A DNA stretch of 64,000 bases, taken from assembly GCF_034931365.1 (NCBI RefSeq), contig NZ_JAYGII010000005.1, positions 62,001 to 126,000 on the forward strand. Reading direction: 5' to 3'. Position 1 is the first letter of the stretch, and the number at the start of each line of letters is the position of its first letter. The notes under the pieces were generated by a model. The model was given only the letters and a program-made list of their open reading frames with translations. It was not told where the DNA came from and searched no databases. Source of the DNA: Natronospira elongata. Lineage in GTDB: Bacteria > Pseudomonadota > Gammaproteobacteria > Natronospirales > Natronospiraceae. The translations under genes were made by a program, and so were the position numbers. Positions 16,734-25,951 of the stretch are shown here, one piece after another.

Positions 16734-19700
16734 GCGCTCCAAGCAGGGCCTGGCGCAATGCCTCAAGCATGGGCCCAGGATTGCCGTCCTTGACGACCAC
16801 CCGATCCATGCCGGCTCGACGACATTCGGCGTGTTCCTCACTGGAAATGGCGGCCGTCAATCCAATCACCGGCAGCTCGGTGTAACCCTGTTCACGCAGG
16901 GCGCGGGTGGCGGCGAGGCCGTCCATATCGGGCAGGTGGCGATCCATGAGTACCACCGCGGGCTGCCACGCCTGAACGGCAGCGAGTACGGATCGACCGT
17001 CGCCCACCAGATGTAATTGATAGCCGGCCGTCTCCAGAACATCGCTGATCACGCGTGCATTGACCGGATTGTCTTCGGCCACCAGAACGCGGGCGCCCTG
17101 AGCGGATGATTCGACAGCCGCTGAGGACGGCTCTTCTTTCCCTCCAACCGCCTCAAGACCCGAGAGTCGATCCAGCAATTCCGCCAGACGCGCCTCCCGG
17201 ATCGGCCAGTCCAGCCGCCATTCCGGTTTTTCTCGGGGATAAAGCCCCTGCTCATCGCAGACCAGGACGATCTCGTCAGCCGGCATGTTGCGGTCCAGCG
17301 CCGTTTCCAGGCGGACCTCCAGGCCGGACTCGGACAGGCGAAGCGCAATCATTTTGCCGGCCGGTCCTGGTGACGCCAAAATGGTGAACCGCCGCGTACT
17401 GCGGGTCAGCGCCCGTTTGCCGCCGGCACTTTCGGCCCGAAAGATCACCTCGAAACGGCTGCCCGCGCCCGGCTCGGTATCGAGACGGATCTCACCGCCC
17501 ATCAAGCGGGCCAGCTCCCGGCAAATGACCAGGCCGAGCCCCGTACCGTCGACCTGGGCCACCTCATGGGCACGGGCAAAGGGCTGGAACAGGCGTTCCA
17601 CTGCCTCATCGGTCATACCGGGACCGGTATCGGCAACGCTCATGCGCAATCGCTCGGCATCAAAGCGATCCAGTTCGACGGTAATCGCCCCTTCGGTGGT
17701 GAACTTGGTGGCGTTACTGAGCAGATTGCCGAGGATCTGGCGCAGGCGGACCTCATCGGTGACCACACGGGCCGGCAGCTCACGATCGATGTGCGTGACC
17801 ACGGCCAGGCCCTTGGCGCTCGCCTGGCCGGCGTGGAGGGCGGCGGTATCCTCGACCGCCGCGACCAGGTCGAAGGGGGCCGGATGGATTTCCACGCGCC
17901 CGGCCTCCAGCCGCGCATTGTCGAGAATGTCACTGAGAATGGCCATCAGGCTGCGCCCGGAGCTGGCGATGGCACGGGCATAATCGCGGCTGCGCTCGTC
18001 CAGTGATTCGCGCAGCAGCAGGTCGGCAAGGCCAAGGATGCCACTCACCGGTGTCCGGATCTCGTGGCTGAGCTTGGCCAGGAACGCTGTCTTGGCCCGG
18101 TTGGCGGCATCCGCTTCGGCAACCAGCAATGCCGTATCCAGGGCCTGGGCGGCCTGATCGGTGAATGCCGATACGGCCGCCCGGTCCCGTGCCTTGAGTG
18201 GCCGGCCGGCCAGGGGGCGTAAATGCAACTGACCGAGATGACGGCGTCGCGTTTCCAGGGGCAGAGCCATGACCCCCGCATCCTGGCTGCTGAGTGGGGA
18301 CTTGCCTTCCCGGGATCGGGTCACCCGGGTCGGTGGCAGATTGCCGTATCGTTCCAGGCGGACGGCTGCCGCTTCCACGGGCAGCACGGCCAGAAGCTGG
18401 GAGAGGAAACGATCCAGCAGTCGGCTGCGATCGGCCGGCTCGGCGAGACGACGGGAAAGCTCGTGCAACTGCTCGATCCATTGGCGCTGCTCCCGCTCTC
18501 GTTGCAGGGCCCGTTCCCGCAAACCGCGGCGACGCCAGAGGATGAACAGGCCGGTCAGGGCAAAAACAGTGAAAATGGCATAGGCGAGCATGGCCTCGGG
18601 ACGGCGCCAGGGCGCAGCCGGCAGCTCGATCAGCAGGGGCGCATCCAATTCCCGCCAGGCACCGCTGGCATCGCGCACCGCCAGCTCAAATCGATAGTCA
18701 CCAGGGTCCAGATTGGTATAGGTCGCCGTGGGCCGGGTGGCATCGGTGTATTGCCAGTCATCATCCTGACCCAGCAAGCGGTAGCGGTACTGATGGGACC
18801 GCGGATCGCGGTAGTCAAGCAAGGCAAAGTCCAGCGACAGGGCGGTCTGCTCATGAGCGAGCCGCAGGGAGCCTTCAGTCCAGACCGCCTGATCATTGTC
18901 ACCACCCCGCCATCGGTCTTCGCCCATTACCCTCAGCGCGGTCAGGCGCAGGGGGGCGTCCACCTCCTGCACCGTCACCACCGCCGGGTCCACGACCAGA
19001 ATGCCGTCGGCTGCCCCGAACAGGGGTCTGCCGGCCGGGTCCAGGCCATGGGCACCGGCATGAAAAGTCAGCTCGGGCAGACCCTGGGCAGCACCCAGAC
19101 GGGCGAGCCGTCCGTCCGGGTCGATTCGAGCCAGCCCGGTGCTGGTCATCACCCAGACCCGGTCCTCGGCGTCCACTTCCAGGCCGACCACCACATCGCT
19201 GGGCAGGCCCTCGGCCTGACCGAAGACTCTGATCTCGCCATCGGGGCTGAGACGGGCCACCCCGCCGTCATAGGTGGCAACCCAGACACGGCCCTGTTGA
19301 TCGTGGCGGATAGCCTCGATGACGCCGCCCGGCAGTCCCCGGGGTCCAACGGGGATATGCCGAAAACGGCGCTGATCCGGGAGCCAGACATAAAGGCCAT
19401 CCCCCTCGGTCCCGACCCAGATCCGCCCCCGACTATCCTCGTGCAACACGGTTACCCGATCACTGCCCAATCCATGCTCCTCGGACTGGTCGGCACGAAA
19501 GGCGCTGACGACCTCACTGCCCGGATCCCAGCGGTGCAGTCCATCGCCATTGGTGCTGATCCACAGCCTGCCCTGACTGTCCTCGAGCAAGTCCCAGAGG
19601 GCGGCGGAACGGCTGAGTCGGATATCGGCCAACAGGGCAGAACGGTCCTCGACGCCGCCGTCAGCGATCAGATGGAGCTCCTGCTCGTCGGTGCCCACCC

Positions 19701-20934
19701 AGACACCCTGGCCGCCGGTCGCCAGACTCCAGATATTCTCGCCTTGGCCGCGGTCCGCGTCATAGAGCCAGGCCCGCTGCAGCCGGCCCTCGGCATCCAG
19801 CGCCAACACCCCGTCCCGCTCGGTGCCCACCCAGCTCCGCTGCTCGTCGCGAGCCAGGGCCCAGATGGAAACGGTGTTGCCGCCGTGTTGCAGTCGATGG
19901 ACATCAAGCCCGGGCGGTATCGGCAGGGCGCGAATCAAGCCCGCGGCTTCACTGCCCAGCCATAACAGGCCCTGGCGGTCGATCAGGGCCGTGCGCAGGA
20001 CCTGGACAGGCAGACCCGCCTCCCCGGGCGACGCAGCCCCCAGGTGGCTGGGCTCACCATCCGGCGGAATGGAGAACAAACCATGCCGCGAACTGAGCCA
20101 GATCGTGCCGTCCTCATGCCGGGCAATGGCCGACAGCGAGGGGCTGACCTCGCCCTCCAGGGGCAGGGGAACCCGAGTCAGGCTGTTCGCCTCGCGGGAA
20201 CCGCGCCAGAGGCCGGCGCCACCGGCAACCAGAACCTCCCGGTCGGGTCCCAGGGCAATGCTGGTGATGCCACGATAATCGCTGTCGCTGTCGGCCTTGG
20301 GCAGCTCCACCGTGCGGGCTTGATGAGCGCCCCAGGGCAGAAAATCCAGACCGGGACCGCTGCCGATCCACAGGCCCTCGGTATCCGCGGCCAGGGCATG
20401 GGCACCGGGGCGGTCATTATCCTCACCCCAGGAACGGAGCCGAGGCGTGGCGGTCATTCGGAGTGGGTCAATTCGGCTCAGGCCGGCCGCCGGGTGGGCG
20501 GCCCAGATGCCACCGTCCGGGGCCACCGCCAAGGCACTGACATGGGGGTCGGCCAGGCCCTGCTCCGGGCCGACACGCTCGACCCGCCCCGTGCCGCCAT
20601 CGATGCGCGCCACCCCACCGCTGAGCGTGGCGACCCAGATATTGCCGGCCCGGTCTTCCACCAGATCCCGCACATGACTGCCCGGCAGACTGTCGGGGTC
20701 ATGGCGGTCGTGGCGATAAAGGCGCATACGGTGGCCATCCCAGCGCGCAAGCCCGCCCTGGGTACCAATCCAGATGAAACCATGTCGGTCCTGGAGCAAG
20801 GCTTCGATGCTGTCATGGGGAAGGCCGTCATCACTATCGATGACAAAGAAGTTGGGCTCGGGGGGCAGGTCCGCCAACACGGACAGCGGCGCAACCAGCA
20901 TCAGCAACACTATGATGACTCTGCTAGCCCCCAA
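16696..20934 (-). CDS. Two-component propeller hybrid sensor histidine kinase
   Basis: Large inner-membrane sensor of 1412 residues. The order is signal peptide (1-21), periplasmic seven-bladed propellers built from Reg_prop repeats (for example DRHGFIWIGTQGGLARWDG; about 25-690), a Y_Y_Y domain (about 700-770), one transmembrane helix (about 779-797), a GAF-like domain (about 830-940), HisKA with H957 in LSHEIRTP, HATPase with GTGLGLVICRELARLMGG, a shortened receiver-like segment (about 1180-1265) and a full receiver with D1331 in LMDRHLPDMDG. The start is TTG preceded by GAGGGGG. It follows the epimerase by 18 nt. No cognate output regulator is adjacent. Confidence 0.9.
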   Translation of the reverse strand: MGASRVIIVLLMLVAPLSVLADLPPEPNFFVIDSDDGLPHDSIEALLQDRHGFIWIGTQGGLARWDGHRMRLYRHDRHDPDSLPGSHVRDLVEDRAGNIWVATLSGGVARIDGGTGRVERVGPEQGLADPHVSALAVAPDGGIWAAHPAAGLSRIDPLRMTATPRLRSWGEDNDRPGAHALAADTEGLWIGSGPGLDFLPWGAHQARTVELPKADSDSDYRGITSIALGPDREVLVAGGAGLWRGSREANSLTRVPLPLEGEVSPSLSAIARHEDGTIWLSSRHGLFSIPPDGEPSHLGAASPGEAGLPVQVLRTALIDRQGLLWLGSEAAGLIRALPIPPGLDVHRLQHGGNTVSIWALARDEQRSWVGTERDGVLALDAEGRLQRAWLYDADRGQGENIWSLATGGQGVWVGTDEQELHLIADGGVEDRSALLADIRLSRSAALWDLLEDSQGRLWISTNGDGLHRWDPGSEVVSAFRADQSEEHGLGSDRVTVLHEDSRGRIWVGTEGDGLYVWLPDQRRFRHIPVGPRGLPGGVIEAIRHDQQGRVWVATYDGGVARLSPDGEIRVFGQAEGLPSDVVVGLEVDAEDRVWVMTSTGLARIDPDGRLARLGAAQGLPELTFHAGAHGLDPAGRPLFGAADGILVVDPAVVTVQEVDAPLRLTALRVMGEDRWRGGDNDQAVWTEGSLRLAHEQTALSLDFALLDYRDPRSHQYRYRLLGQDDDWQYTDATRPTATYTNLDPGDYRFELAVRDASGAWRELDAPLLIELPAAPWRRPEAMLAYAIFTVFALTGLFILWRRRGLRERALQREREQRQWIEQLHELSRRLAEPADRSRLLDRFLSQLLAVLPVEAAAVRLERYGNLPPTRVTRSREGKSPLSSQDAGVMALPLETRRRHLGQLHLRPLAGRPLKARDRAAVSAFTDQAAQALDTALLVAEADAANRAKTAFLAKLSHEIRTPVSGILGLADLLLRESLDERSRDYARAIASSGRSLMAILSDILDNARLEAGRVEIHPAPFDLVAAVEDTAALHAGQASAKGLAVVTHIDRELPARVVTDEVRLRQILGNLLSNATKFTTEGAITVELDRFDAERLRMSVADTGPGMTDEAVERLFQPFARAHEVAQVDGTGLGLVICRELARLMGGEIRLDTEPGAGSRFEVIFRAESAGGKRALTRSTRRFTILASPGPAGKMIALRLSESGLEVRLETALDRNMPADEIVLVCDEQGLYPREKPEWRLDWPIREARLAELLDRLSGLEAVGGKEEPSSAAVESSAQGARVLVAEDNPVNARVISDVLETAGYQLHLVGDGRSVLAAVQAWQPAVVLMDRHLPDMDGLAATRALREQGYTELPVIGLTAAISSEEHAECRRAGMDRVVVKDGNPGPMLEALRQALLGALRDDSEPNPATR

Positions 20935-20952
20935 GATACCCCCTCAAACGCT

Positions 20953-21825
20953 TCAGGCTGGTGCCGATGATTGAACGATGGCGGGCACGGCTACGGCCGG
21001 GTCAGGCCAGCGAAGCCGCAGCCCTAGCTCACGCTGCAGACGGCTGGCATCAAGCGCTCGCTGGGCCTGCAGAAATCCCGCCGCCGAGTCCCCCTCGGTG
21101 GATGCGCGCGGTGGACGCGGCAACCCCATCAGATCGGCGCAAAGATCGAGATAGTCACCAAAGGCGATGGGGTTATTGTCACTGACATTGTAGACCGAGT
21201 CAGCCGGGGCCCGGAGGGCAGCCAGGAACAAGGCCTCGGCGAGGTCGTCCCGGTGAATTCGGTTGGAGGGACGGCTGGCCAGGATGGGATCCAGCGACTT
21301 GCCGGCCCGCAAGCGGGCCTCGGGCAATCGCCCCGGGCCGTAGATCGCTGCAATACGCAGTCGGACCACGGTCATGCCCTGTTCCCGACCCAGTGCCAGC
21401 GCGGTGTTTTCCGCGTCGAGCCGACGAAGGCCACGATCATTGCTGGGTTGGGCGGGGGTGGATTCGTCTACCCGGCCCTCGGCACGGCCATAGACACTGG
21501 TGGTGGAGGCATAGACAAGGCGCTCGGGTCGTCCGCCCTGCAACAGCCAGCGCATGCCCTGCAGCAGACGAGGATCCGTTCTGCCCTGCCGGGGCGGCGG
21601 GGCCAACCAGACCACGCGGGTATCCGGGAGGATGGCCGGTGGCGGGGATTGCAGTCGATCCAGATCGATGCCCTGCCACGCCATGCCCTCGGGGGCGTCG
21701 CTTGGCGGGGTTCGTGACAGGCCCAGGACGGCGCCGCCAGCGGTCAGCCATCGGCGGGCTAGGGCATCACCGCTATAGCCATAGCCAACGATCAGCAGCG
21801 GTGGTTGGGTTTGCTCCGCCTGCAT
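20953..21825 (-). CDS. NAD(P)-dependent epimerase/dehydratase (YeeZ-like extended SDR)
   Basis: Rossmann-fold oxidoreductase of 290 residues. The nucleotide-binding loop is LIVGYGYSGDALARRW (residues 11-26). YASTTSVYGRAEGRVDE carries the Ser and Tyr of the SDR site, but the usual YxxxK lysine is not evident. IAAIYGPGRLP and VYNVSDNNPI are typical of the YeeZ branch. The substrate is unknown. AGGCGG precedes the ATG. It begins 6 nt after hemY, so it probably belongs to the haem operon transcript. Confidence 0.85.
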   Translation of the reverse strand: MQAEQTQPPLLIVGYGYSGDALARRWLTAGGAVLGLSRTPPSDAPEGMAWQGIDLDRLQSPPPAILPDTRVVWLAPPPRQGRTDPRLLQGMRWLLQGGRPERLVYASTTSVYGRAEGRVDESTPAQPSNDRGLRRLDAENTALALGREQGMTVVRLRIAAIYGPGRLPEARLRAGKSLDPILASRPSNRIHRDDLAEALFLAALRAPADSVYNVSDNNPIAFGDYLDLCADLMGLPRPPRASTEGDSAAGFLQAQRALDASRLQRELGLRLRWPDPAVAVPAIVQSSAPA

Positions 21826-21831
21826 GGCCGC

Positions 21832-23064
21832 CTAGCGGGGCGAGGGAACAATGGGTGCCTGGGTGCCCGGCTCGCCGACCTGCCGTCGCACAGCCAGCTC
21901 CAGGCCCTGCCGATAGGCCGTAGCGGCGCGATCCTGCTCTCCCAGATGTTCCAACAGGCGCCCCAATTCCTCGAAGCCGTCGGGACTGGGCTCAAGCGTC
22001 AGGCTCTGGTCCAGATACTGGCGCGCCTTGCCCCAAAGCTCATTGCGAACACACAGACGGGCCAGGCTAAGCAGCAGGCTGGGGTCTTGCGGGTGATAGC
22101 GGAGCCAGTCCTCGGCCCGTTTCAATCGCCGGGCCGGGTCGCCACCTTCAAGCGCGCCATAGAGCAGTACCAGCTCAATATCCCACTCCGCCTTGAGGTA
22201 ATCCTCAATCGCCCGTTCGGCGGTCTGCTGGGCATCCGTGGCCAGCAGGGCACGAATGTAATCACGATACAGTCCCTGTTCCCGACGCAGCCGCCGCGGG
22301 ACCTTTTGCCAGAGCTCGGCGACCACATCGTGACGGCCTTCACTCCCCCGTTGCTGTAGCAGACGACGAAAGCAATCGCGCTCGATGGTCTCCATTTCCT
22401 CGCGGCGAAACACGTCCTGGCGCCGCAATTGGGGCAGGATCTGGTGCAAGGAGGCCCAATCCTCCACCGCCTGGTAGGCACGGGCCAGAAGACGGAGACC
22501 GAAACGGTGGCCGGGGGACAATTCCTGCAGCCGCCTCAGGGTGGCCAGGGCGTGCTCGTGCTGGCCGTGGGCCAGTTGCAGTTCCGCCTGGGTCAACAGC
22601 ACCGCCACGGTCGCCGACGGGGTCTGTTCGTAGGCATTCTTGAGATAGACATCGCGACGCTGATGGGCCCCTTGCAGTTGCGCCGCCCGGGCCGCCACCA
22701 GGTAATTGATGAGCGGGGTTTCACTGTCCTCGGCGGTTCGGCCAAGGGTTTTTTCCGCGGTCTGCCAGCGGCCTTCGGCCAGATCAATCAGGCCACGAGT
22801 CAATGCCCGCCGGGCGCGACGACGACGCCAGCTGCGCAGGCCGGCCCGCAGGCGCCGAGGCATCCGAAACAGACCGCGCAGCAAGCGCAGCAGGTAATAG
22901 AGGACGGTCAGACCAAGGAGCAGGAACACCGCCAACATGGCCAGGCTCATCTCCACCGACCAGCCTGCCCAGCTCATCAGGGCATAACCGGTGTCCTGAC
23001 GCAGCAGCAGGCCAATACCGATGGCCAGCAACAGGATCAGCAGAAACCAGAGCAGGCGGCGCAT
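21832..23064 (-). CDS. hemY: HemY family protein (haem operon TPR membrane protein)
   Basis: Inner-membrane protein co-encoded with haem synthesis genes in Gammaproteobacteria; this is the TPR-type HemY, not protoporphyrinogen oxidase. Two transmembrane helices occupy about residues 4-22 and 40-62 (MRRLLWFLLILLLAIGIGL; LAMLAVFLLLGLTVLYYL). A basic segment and a cytoplasmic/periplasmic TPR solenoid follow (about 90-390; ALTRGLIDLAEGRWQTAEKTL). Length 410 is normal. It overlaps hemX by one base (TGATG). Its role in porphyrin metabolism is not settled. Confidence 0.92.
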   Translation of the reverse strand: MRRLLWFLLILLLAIGIGLLLRQDTGYALMSWAGWSVEMSLAMLAVFLLLGLTVLYYLLRLLRGLFRMPRRLRAGLRSWRRRRARRALTRGLIDLAEGRWQTAEKTLGRTAEDSETPLINYLVAARAAQLQGAHQRRDVYLKNAYEQTPSATVAVLLTQAELQLAHGQHEHALATLRRLQELSPGHRFGLRLLARAYQAVEDWASLHQILPQLRRQDVFRREEMETIERDCFRRLLQQRGSEGRHDVVAELWQKVPRRLRREQGLYRDYIRALLATDAQQTAERAIEDYLKAEWDIELVLLYGALEGGDPARRLKRAEDWLRYHPQDPSLLLSLARLCVRNELWGKARQYLDQSLTLEPSPDGFEELGRLLEHLGEQDRAATAYRQGLELAVRRQVGEPGTQAPIVPSPR

Positions 23065-24158
23065 CAGTCCCGGGCCTCCATGAGGCCCTGCAGGCGCTCA
23101 AGACTCCTGGCGATGTCGGGCCGCTCGCTGACGATGCGTTGCTCGGCCAGCCGCGCCAGCTCTTCGTCCATGGCCGCGACGGCATCGTCATCCAGGTCAT
23201 ACCAGCTTTCCAGCCAGTCCCGGGCCTCGCTCAAGGTCGCCCGCCAGGTCTCGGGCTGGCCCCGCAGCAGGGCGAGACGGGCACTCTCCAGTTTCAGCTC
23301 CAGATTGCGGCGCAGAAAGTATTCCTGCTCCGGGGCCAGCAGGGGCCGGATGGGCATGTCCTCGTGGCGGATGGTCACCATCTCCCGCAGGACGCCGCTG
23401 CCGCGCTCGCGCAGGCGGTCCCAGAGCCCGTCGGCGTCGTCGCCCGGCGGCCGCTCGGCCGGGTCACGCTGCAGTTGATCGCGACGAAAGCTGAGCCGAT
23501 CGACACGCTCGATCAGACTCGCCAGGGTCATCGCCATGCCGGTCACATCCGGGTCGGCAGTGGCGCGGAGGCGTTCTCGGTCGCTGGCCAGGGCCTCCCT
23601 GACCGGGGTCAGGGCCGGATCGGCAAGGGCCGCCAGACGCTCGTCGGCCGCTTCCAGGGCCGCCATGGCGGTGTCATGGCGACCGGCCAGTTGCAGTTCG
23701 GTGGTCGCCAGACGCAGGAGATACTCCACCTCCGCAACCCGCCAGGCAGACCGACCGGCATCGACGAAATCGCGCAGCGCTTCGGTGCGCTGATCCAGAC
23801 GGCTGATCTCCGCCTCCAGTTCGGCCTGGGTCGAGGCAACCGCCGCGGTGGCTTTACGGGCATCGTCCACAGTATCCGGCAGGCCCGCCAGCTCAGCGGT
23901 GCGGCTTTCAAGCTGCTCCAGCCGGTCCGCCTGCTCCCGCTGGCTCTCGGTCAACTGGTCCAGGCGGTCGAGACGCTCACCAAGCTGCTCCCAGGCCCAC
24001 CAGGCCGCCGCCAGCAGACTCAGACTCAGCAACAGGGCCAGGACGGACAGGCCGTTACCAGCGCTCTGGCGGGCCCGCCCCCTGGAACGGCCTGCACTGG
24101 CGGCAGAACGCTGATCGGTTCGCTTCCCGGATTCCGGCTTGTCGTCTTTCTCGCTCAT
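23064..24158 (-). CDS. hemX: HemX family protein
   Basis: Single-span inner-membrane protein of 364 residues encoded in the haem operon. The basic, Ser/Gly-rich cytoplasmic N-terminus is followed by one transmembrane helix (GLSVLALLLSLSLLAAAWWAW, about 36-56), a long coiled coil (QLGERLDRLDQLTESQREQADRLEQLE) and a helical periplasmic domain. The gene was once called uroporphyrinogen methyltransferase, but no SAM-binding motif is present. The ATG at 24158 has CAGGA upstream and an ATGA overlap with hemD; a TTG further upstream is rejected. Confidence 0.92.
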   Translation of the reverse strand: MSEKDDKPESGKRTDQRSAASAGRSRGRARQSAGNGLSVLALLLSLSLLAAAWWAWEQLGERLDRLDQLTESQREQADRLEQLESRTAELAGLPDTVDDARKATAAVASTQAELEAEISRLDQRTEALRDFVDAGRSAWRVAEVEYLLRLATTELQLAGRHDTAMAALEAADERLAALADPALTPVREALASDRERLRATADPDVTGMAMTLASLIERVDRLSFRRDQLQRDPAERPPGDDADGLWDRLRERGSGVLREMVTIRHEDMPIRPLLAPEQEYFLRRNLELKLESARLALLRGQPETWRATLSEARDWLESWYDLDDDAVAAMDEELARLAEQRIVSERPDIARSLERLQGLMEARD

Positions 24159-24943
24159 GAAACAGTCCTGTTGCCCTGCCACCAATCGGCGGCGGTTCGC
24201 ACCATGGCACGGTCACTGGCGTCGGGCGCGGCAAGCAGCGGACCCGTAAATCCCGCCTCGGCCGCCATTTTTAACACACGCTCACTGGGGGCCACCACCG
24301 CCAGGCGCTGAAGCGATGGCAGCAGAGACGCATCGAGACGGGCCAGCAGCGCTTCAAGACTGCTGGCGCTGGTCAATAGCAGGCAATGAAGGCGCGAGGC
24401 CTTGAGCCATTGCCCCAACCGAGCCGGATCGGACTCTGCCGGGGCACGCCGGTAAAGGGTCAGGGCCAACACCTCCGCGCCCCGGGCCGGGAGTTGCTGA
24501 TCCAGAACACGCCGACCTCCCTCTCCGCGACAGATCAGAACGCGGCGTCCGTCCAGGTCCTTGAAATCCGGACTGGCCAACAGCGCCGCGGCGCCATCGC
24601 CTTCCGTGGGTGTTGCCGAGACCTGCCAGGCCTGCTCACGCAGGGCCTCGGCCGTGGCCTGGCCCACGGCGGCGGCACGCAGGCGGGGCAATGCCGGCCT
24701 GCACCCGGCCAGCCAATGGCCGAGGGCTTCCACCGCCCCGGGGCTGACCGGCAGCAACCAATCGTCTTCCTGCAACTGCGCCAGGGCGGCCGTTTCCTCT
24801 GCCGCCGGTTCGCGCCACTCCAGCTTCAAGAGGGGAAAGGCCAGGGCGTCGCCGCCGGCGTCTGCCACTGCCCGGATGGCGCCCGCCAACTGTGCCGCCG
24901 GGCGGGTGACCAGAATGCCGGCACCGTGCAGCGGGCTATCCAT
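24155..24943 (-). CDS. hemD: Uroporphyrinogen-III synthase
   Basis: Cyclises hydroxymethylbilane to uroporphyrinogen III. Sequence conservation is low in this family, but GILVTRPAAQLAGAIRAVADAGGDALAFPLL at the start, DDWLLPVSPGAVEALGHWL, AAVGQATAEAL, GRRVLICRGEGGRRVLDQQLPARGAEV and LLLTSASSLEALLARL are the expected landmarks. Length 262 (E. coli 246). The ATG at 24943 lies 8 nt inside hemC with GAGG just upstream. Earlier in-frame codons lie wholly within hemC and are rejected. Confidence 0.93.
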   Translation of the reverse strand: MDSPLHGAGILVTRPAAQLAGAIRAVADAGGDALAFPLLKLEWREPAAEETAALAQLQEDDWLLPVSPGAVEALGHWLAGCRPALPRLRAAAVGQATAEALREQAWQVSATPTEGDGAAALLASPDFKDLDGRRVLICRGEGGRRVLDQQLPARGAEVLALTLYRRAPAESDPARLGQWLKASRLHCLLLTSASSLEALLARLDASLLPSLQRLAVVAPSERVLKMAAEAGFTGPLLAAPDASDRAMVRTAADWWQGNRTVS

Positions 24944-25865
24944 GATCCTCGGCCAGGCGCTTGAGGATTTCCCGTCCGCCCGCCGCCAATATTTCCCGGC
25001 CCACCGCGTCGCCCAGTGCAGTCGCCTCACTGGCGTCTCCCTGGCGCTCGGCGCGGACCACCTGGCTGCCGTCCGGCCAGCCCACCATGCCGCGGATCCG
25101 CAATGCCTGCCCGTCCAGCTCCGCATAGCCGGCAATCGGCACCGAGCAACTGCCTTCCAGCGTGGCGTTCATGGCACGCTCGGCACTTGTCCGGGTCCAG
25201 GTCTCGGCATCGTTAACCGCCTGCAGCAACTCGATGATCTCATGATCGTCTTCCCGGCATTCAATACCGATGGTGCCCTGACCCACGGAAGGCAGGGACT
25301 CTTCCGGGCTCAAACGGCGACGAATTCGCTCATTGAGATCCATGCGATCAAGCCCGGAGGCGGCCAGGATGATAGCGTCATATTCACCGGCATCCAGTTT
25401 GGCCAGGCGGGTCTGGACATTGCCGCGCAGGAAACGGACCGTCAGTTGGGGATATTGCTGCTTCATCAGGCATTGGCGGCGCAGGCTGGAGGTGCCCAGC
25501 ACGCTGCCCGCCGGCATGTCTGCCGGACTGGCGTATTGATGGGAGATAAAGGCATCCCGAGGATCGTGGCGCGCCAGCACCGCCGGCACCCGCAGGCCGT
25601 CCGGCAGGTGGGCCGGGAGGTCTTTCATCGAATGCACGGCAATGTCCGCCTCTCCCGCCAGTATGGCCCGCTCCAGTTCCTTGATGAACAGGCCCTTGCC
25701 GCCAATCTCCGACAGCGGTGCCGACTGAAACTCATCGCCCCGCGTTGACAGGGGGACGAGCTCCACTGCCAGGCCGGGCCGTGCCCGGGACAATTGATCG
25801 GCGGCAAACTGGGCCTGCCACAGAGCGAGTTTGCTGCGGCGGGTAGCGATGCGAAGGCGATTCAT
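24936..25865 (-). CDS. hemC: Hydroxymethylbilane synthase (porphobilinogen deaminase)
   Basis: Polymerises four porphobilinogen units. LRIATRRSKLALWQA opens the protein, followed by GGKGLFIKELERAIL, DIAVHSMKDLP, GTSSLRRQ and RGNVQTRL. The cysteine that carries the dipyrromethane cofactor is C240 in LEGSCSVPIAGYA. Length 309 matches E. coli (313). First gene of hemC-hemD-hemX-hemY. A TAGAAT-like -10 lies about 30 nt upstream, with no clear -35. The algR-like regulator gene ends 86 nt upstream, the order known from Pseudomonas. Confidence 0.97.
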   Translation of the reverse strand: MNRLRIATRRSKLALWQAQFAADQLSRARPGLAVELVPLSTRGDEFQSAPLSEIGGKGLFIKELERAILAGEADIAVHSMKDLPAHLPDGLRVPAVLARHDPRDAFISHQYASPADMPAGSVLGTSSLRRQCLMKQQYPQLTVRFLRGNVQTRLAKLDAGEYDAIILAASGLDRMDLNERIRRRLSPEESLPSVGQGTIGIECREDDHEIIELLQAVNDAETWTRTSAERAMNATLEGSCSVPIAGYAELDGQALRIRGMVGWPDGSQVVRAERQGDASEATALGDAVGREILAAGGREILKRLAEDHG

Positions 25866-25951
25866 CGGCGACGTCCGTTGGGGTTTGGCGATATTCTAAC
25901 TGAATGAGACGGGGACCACGGCGAGGGGGGGCGCTCCACATCCAGGGCGTA

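Noticed and set aside
18223..19965. Long plus-strand open frame opposite the hybrid kinase
   Set aside because: Antisense to repeated propeller blades; composition is that of a shadow frame, with no ribosome site.
23064..24158. HemX as a uroporphyrinogen methyltransferase
   Set aside because: There is no SAM-binding motif; the protein is a single-span coiled-coil protein. The old name comes from operon position.
24944..25135. N-terminal extension of HemD
   Set aside because: It lies entirely within hemC in another frame; the internal ATG at 24943 begins the conserved HemD sequence.
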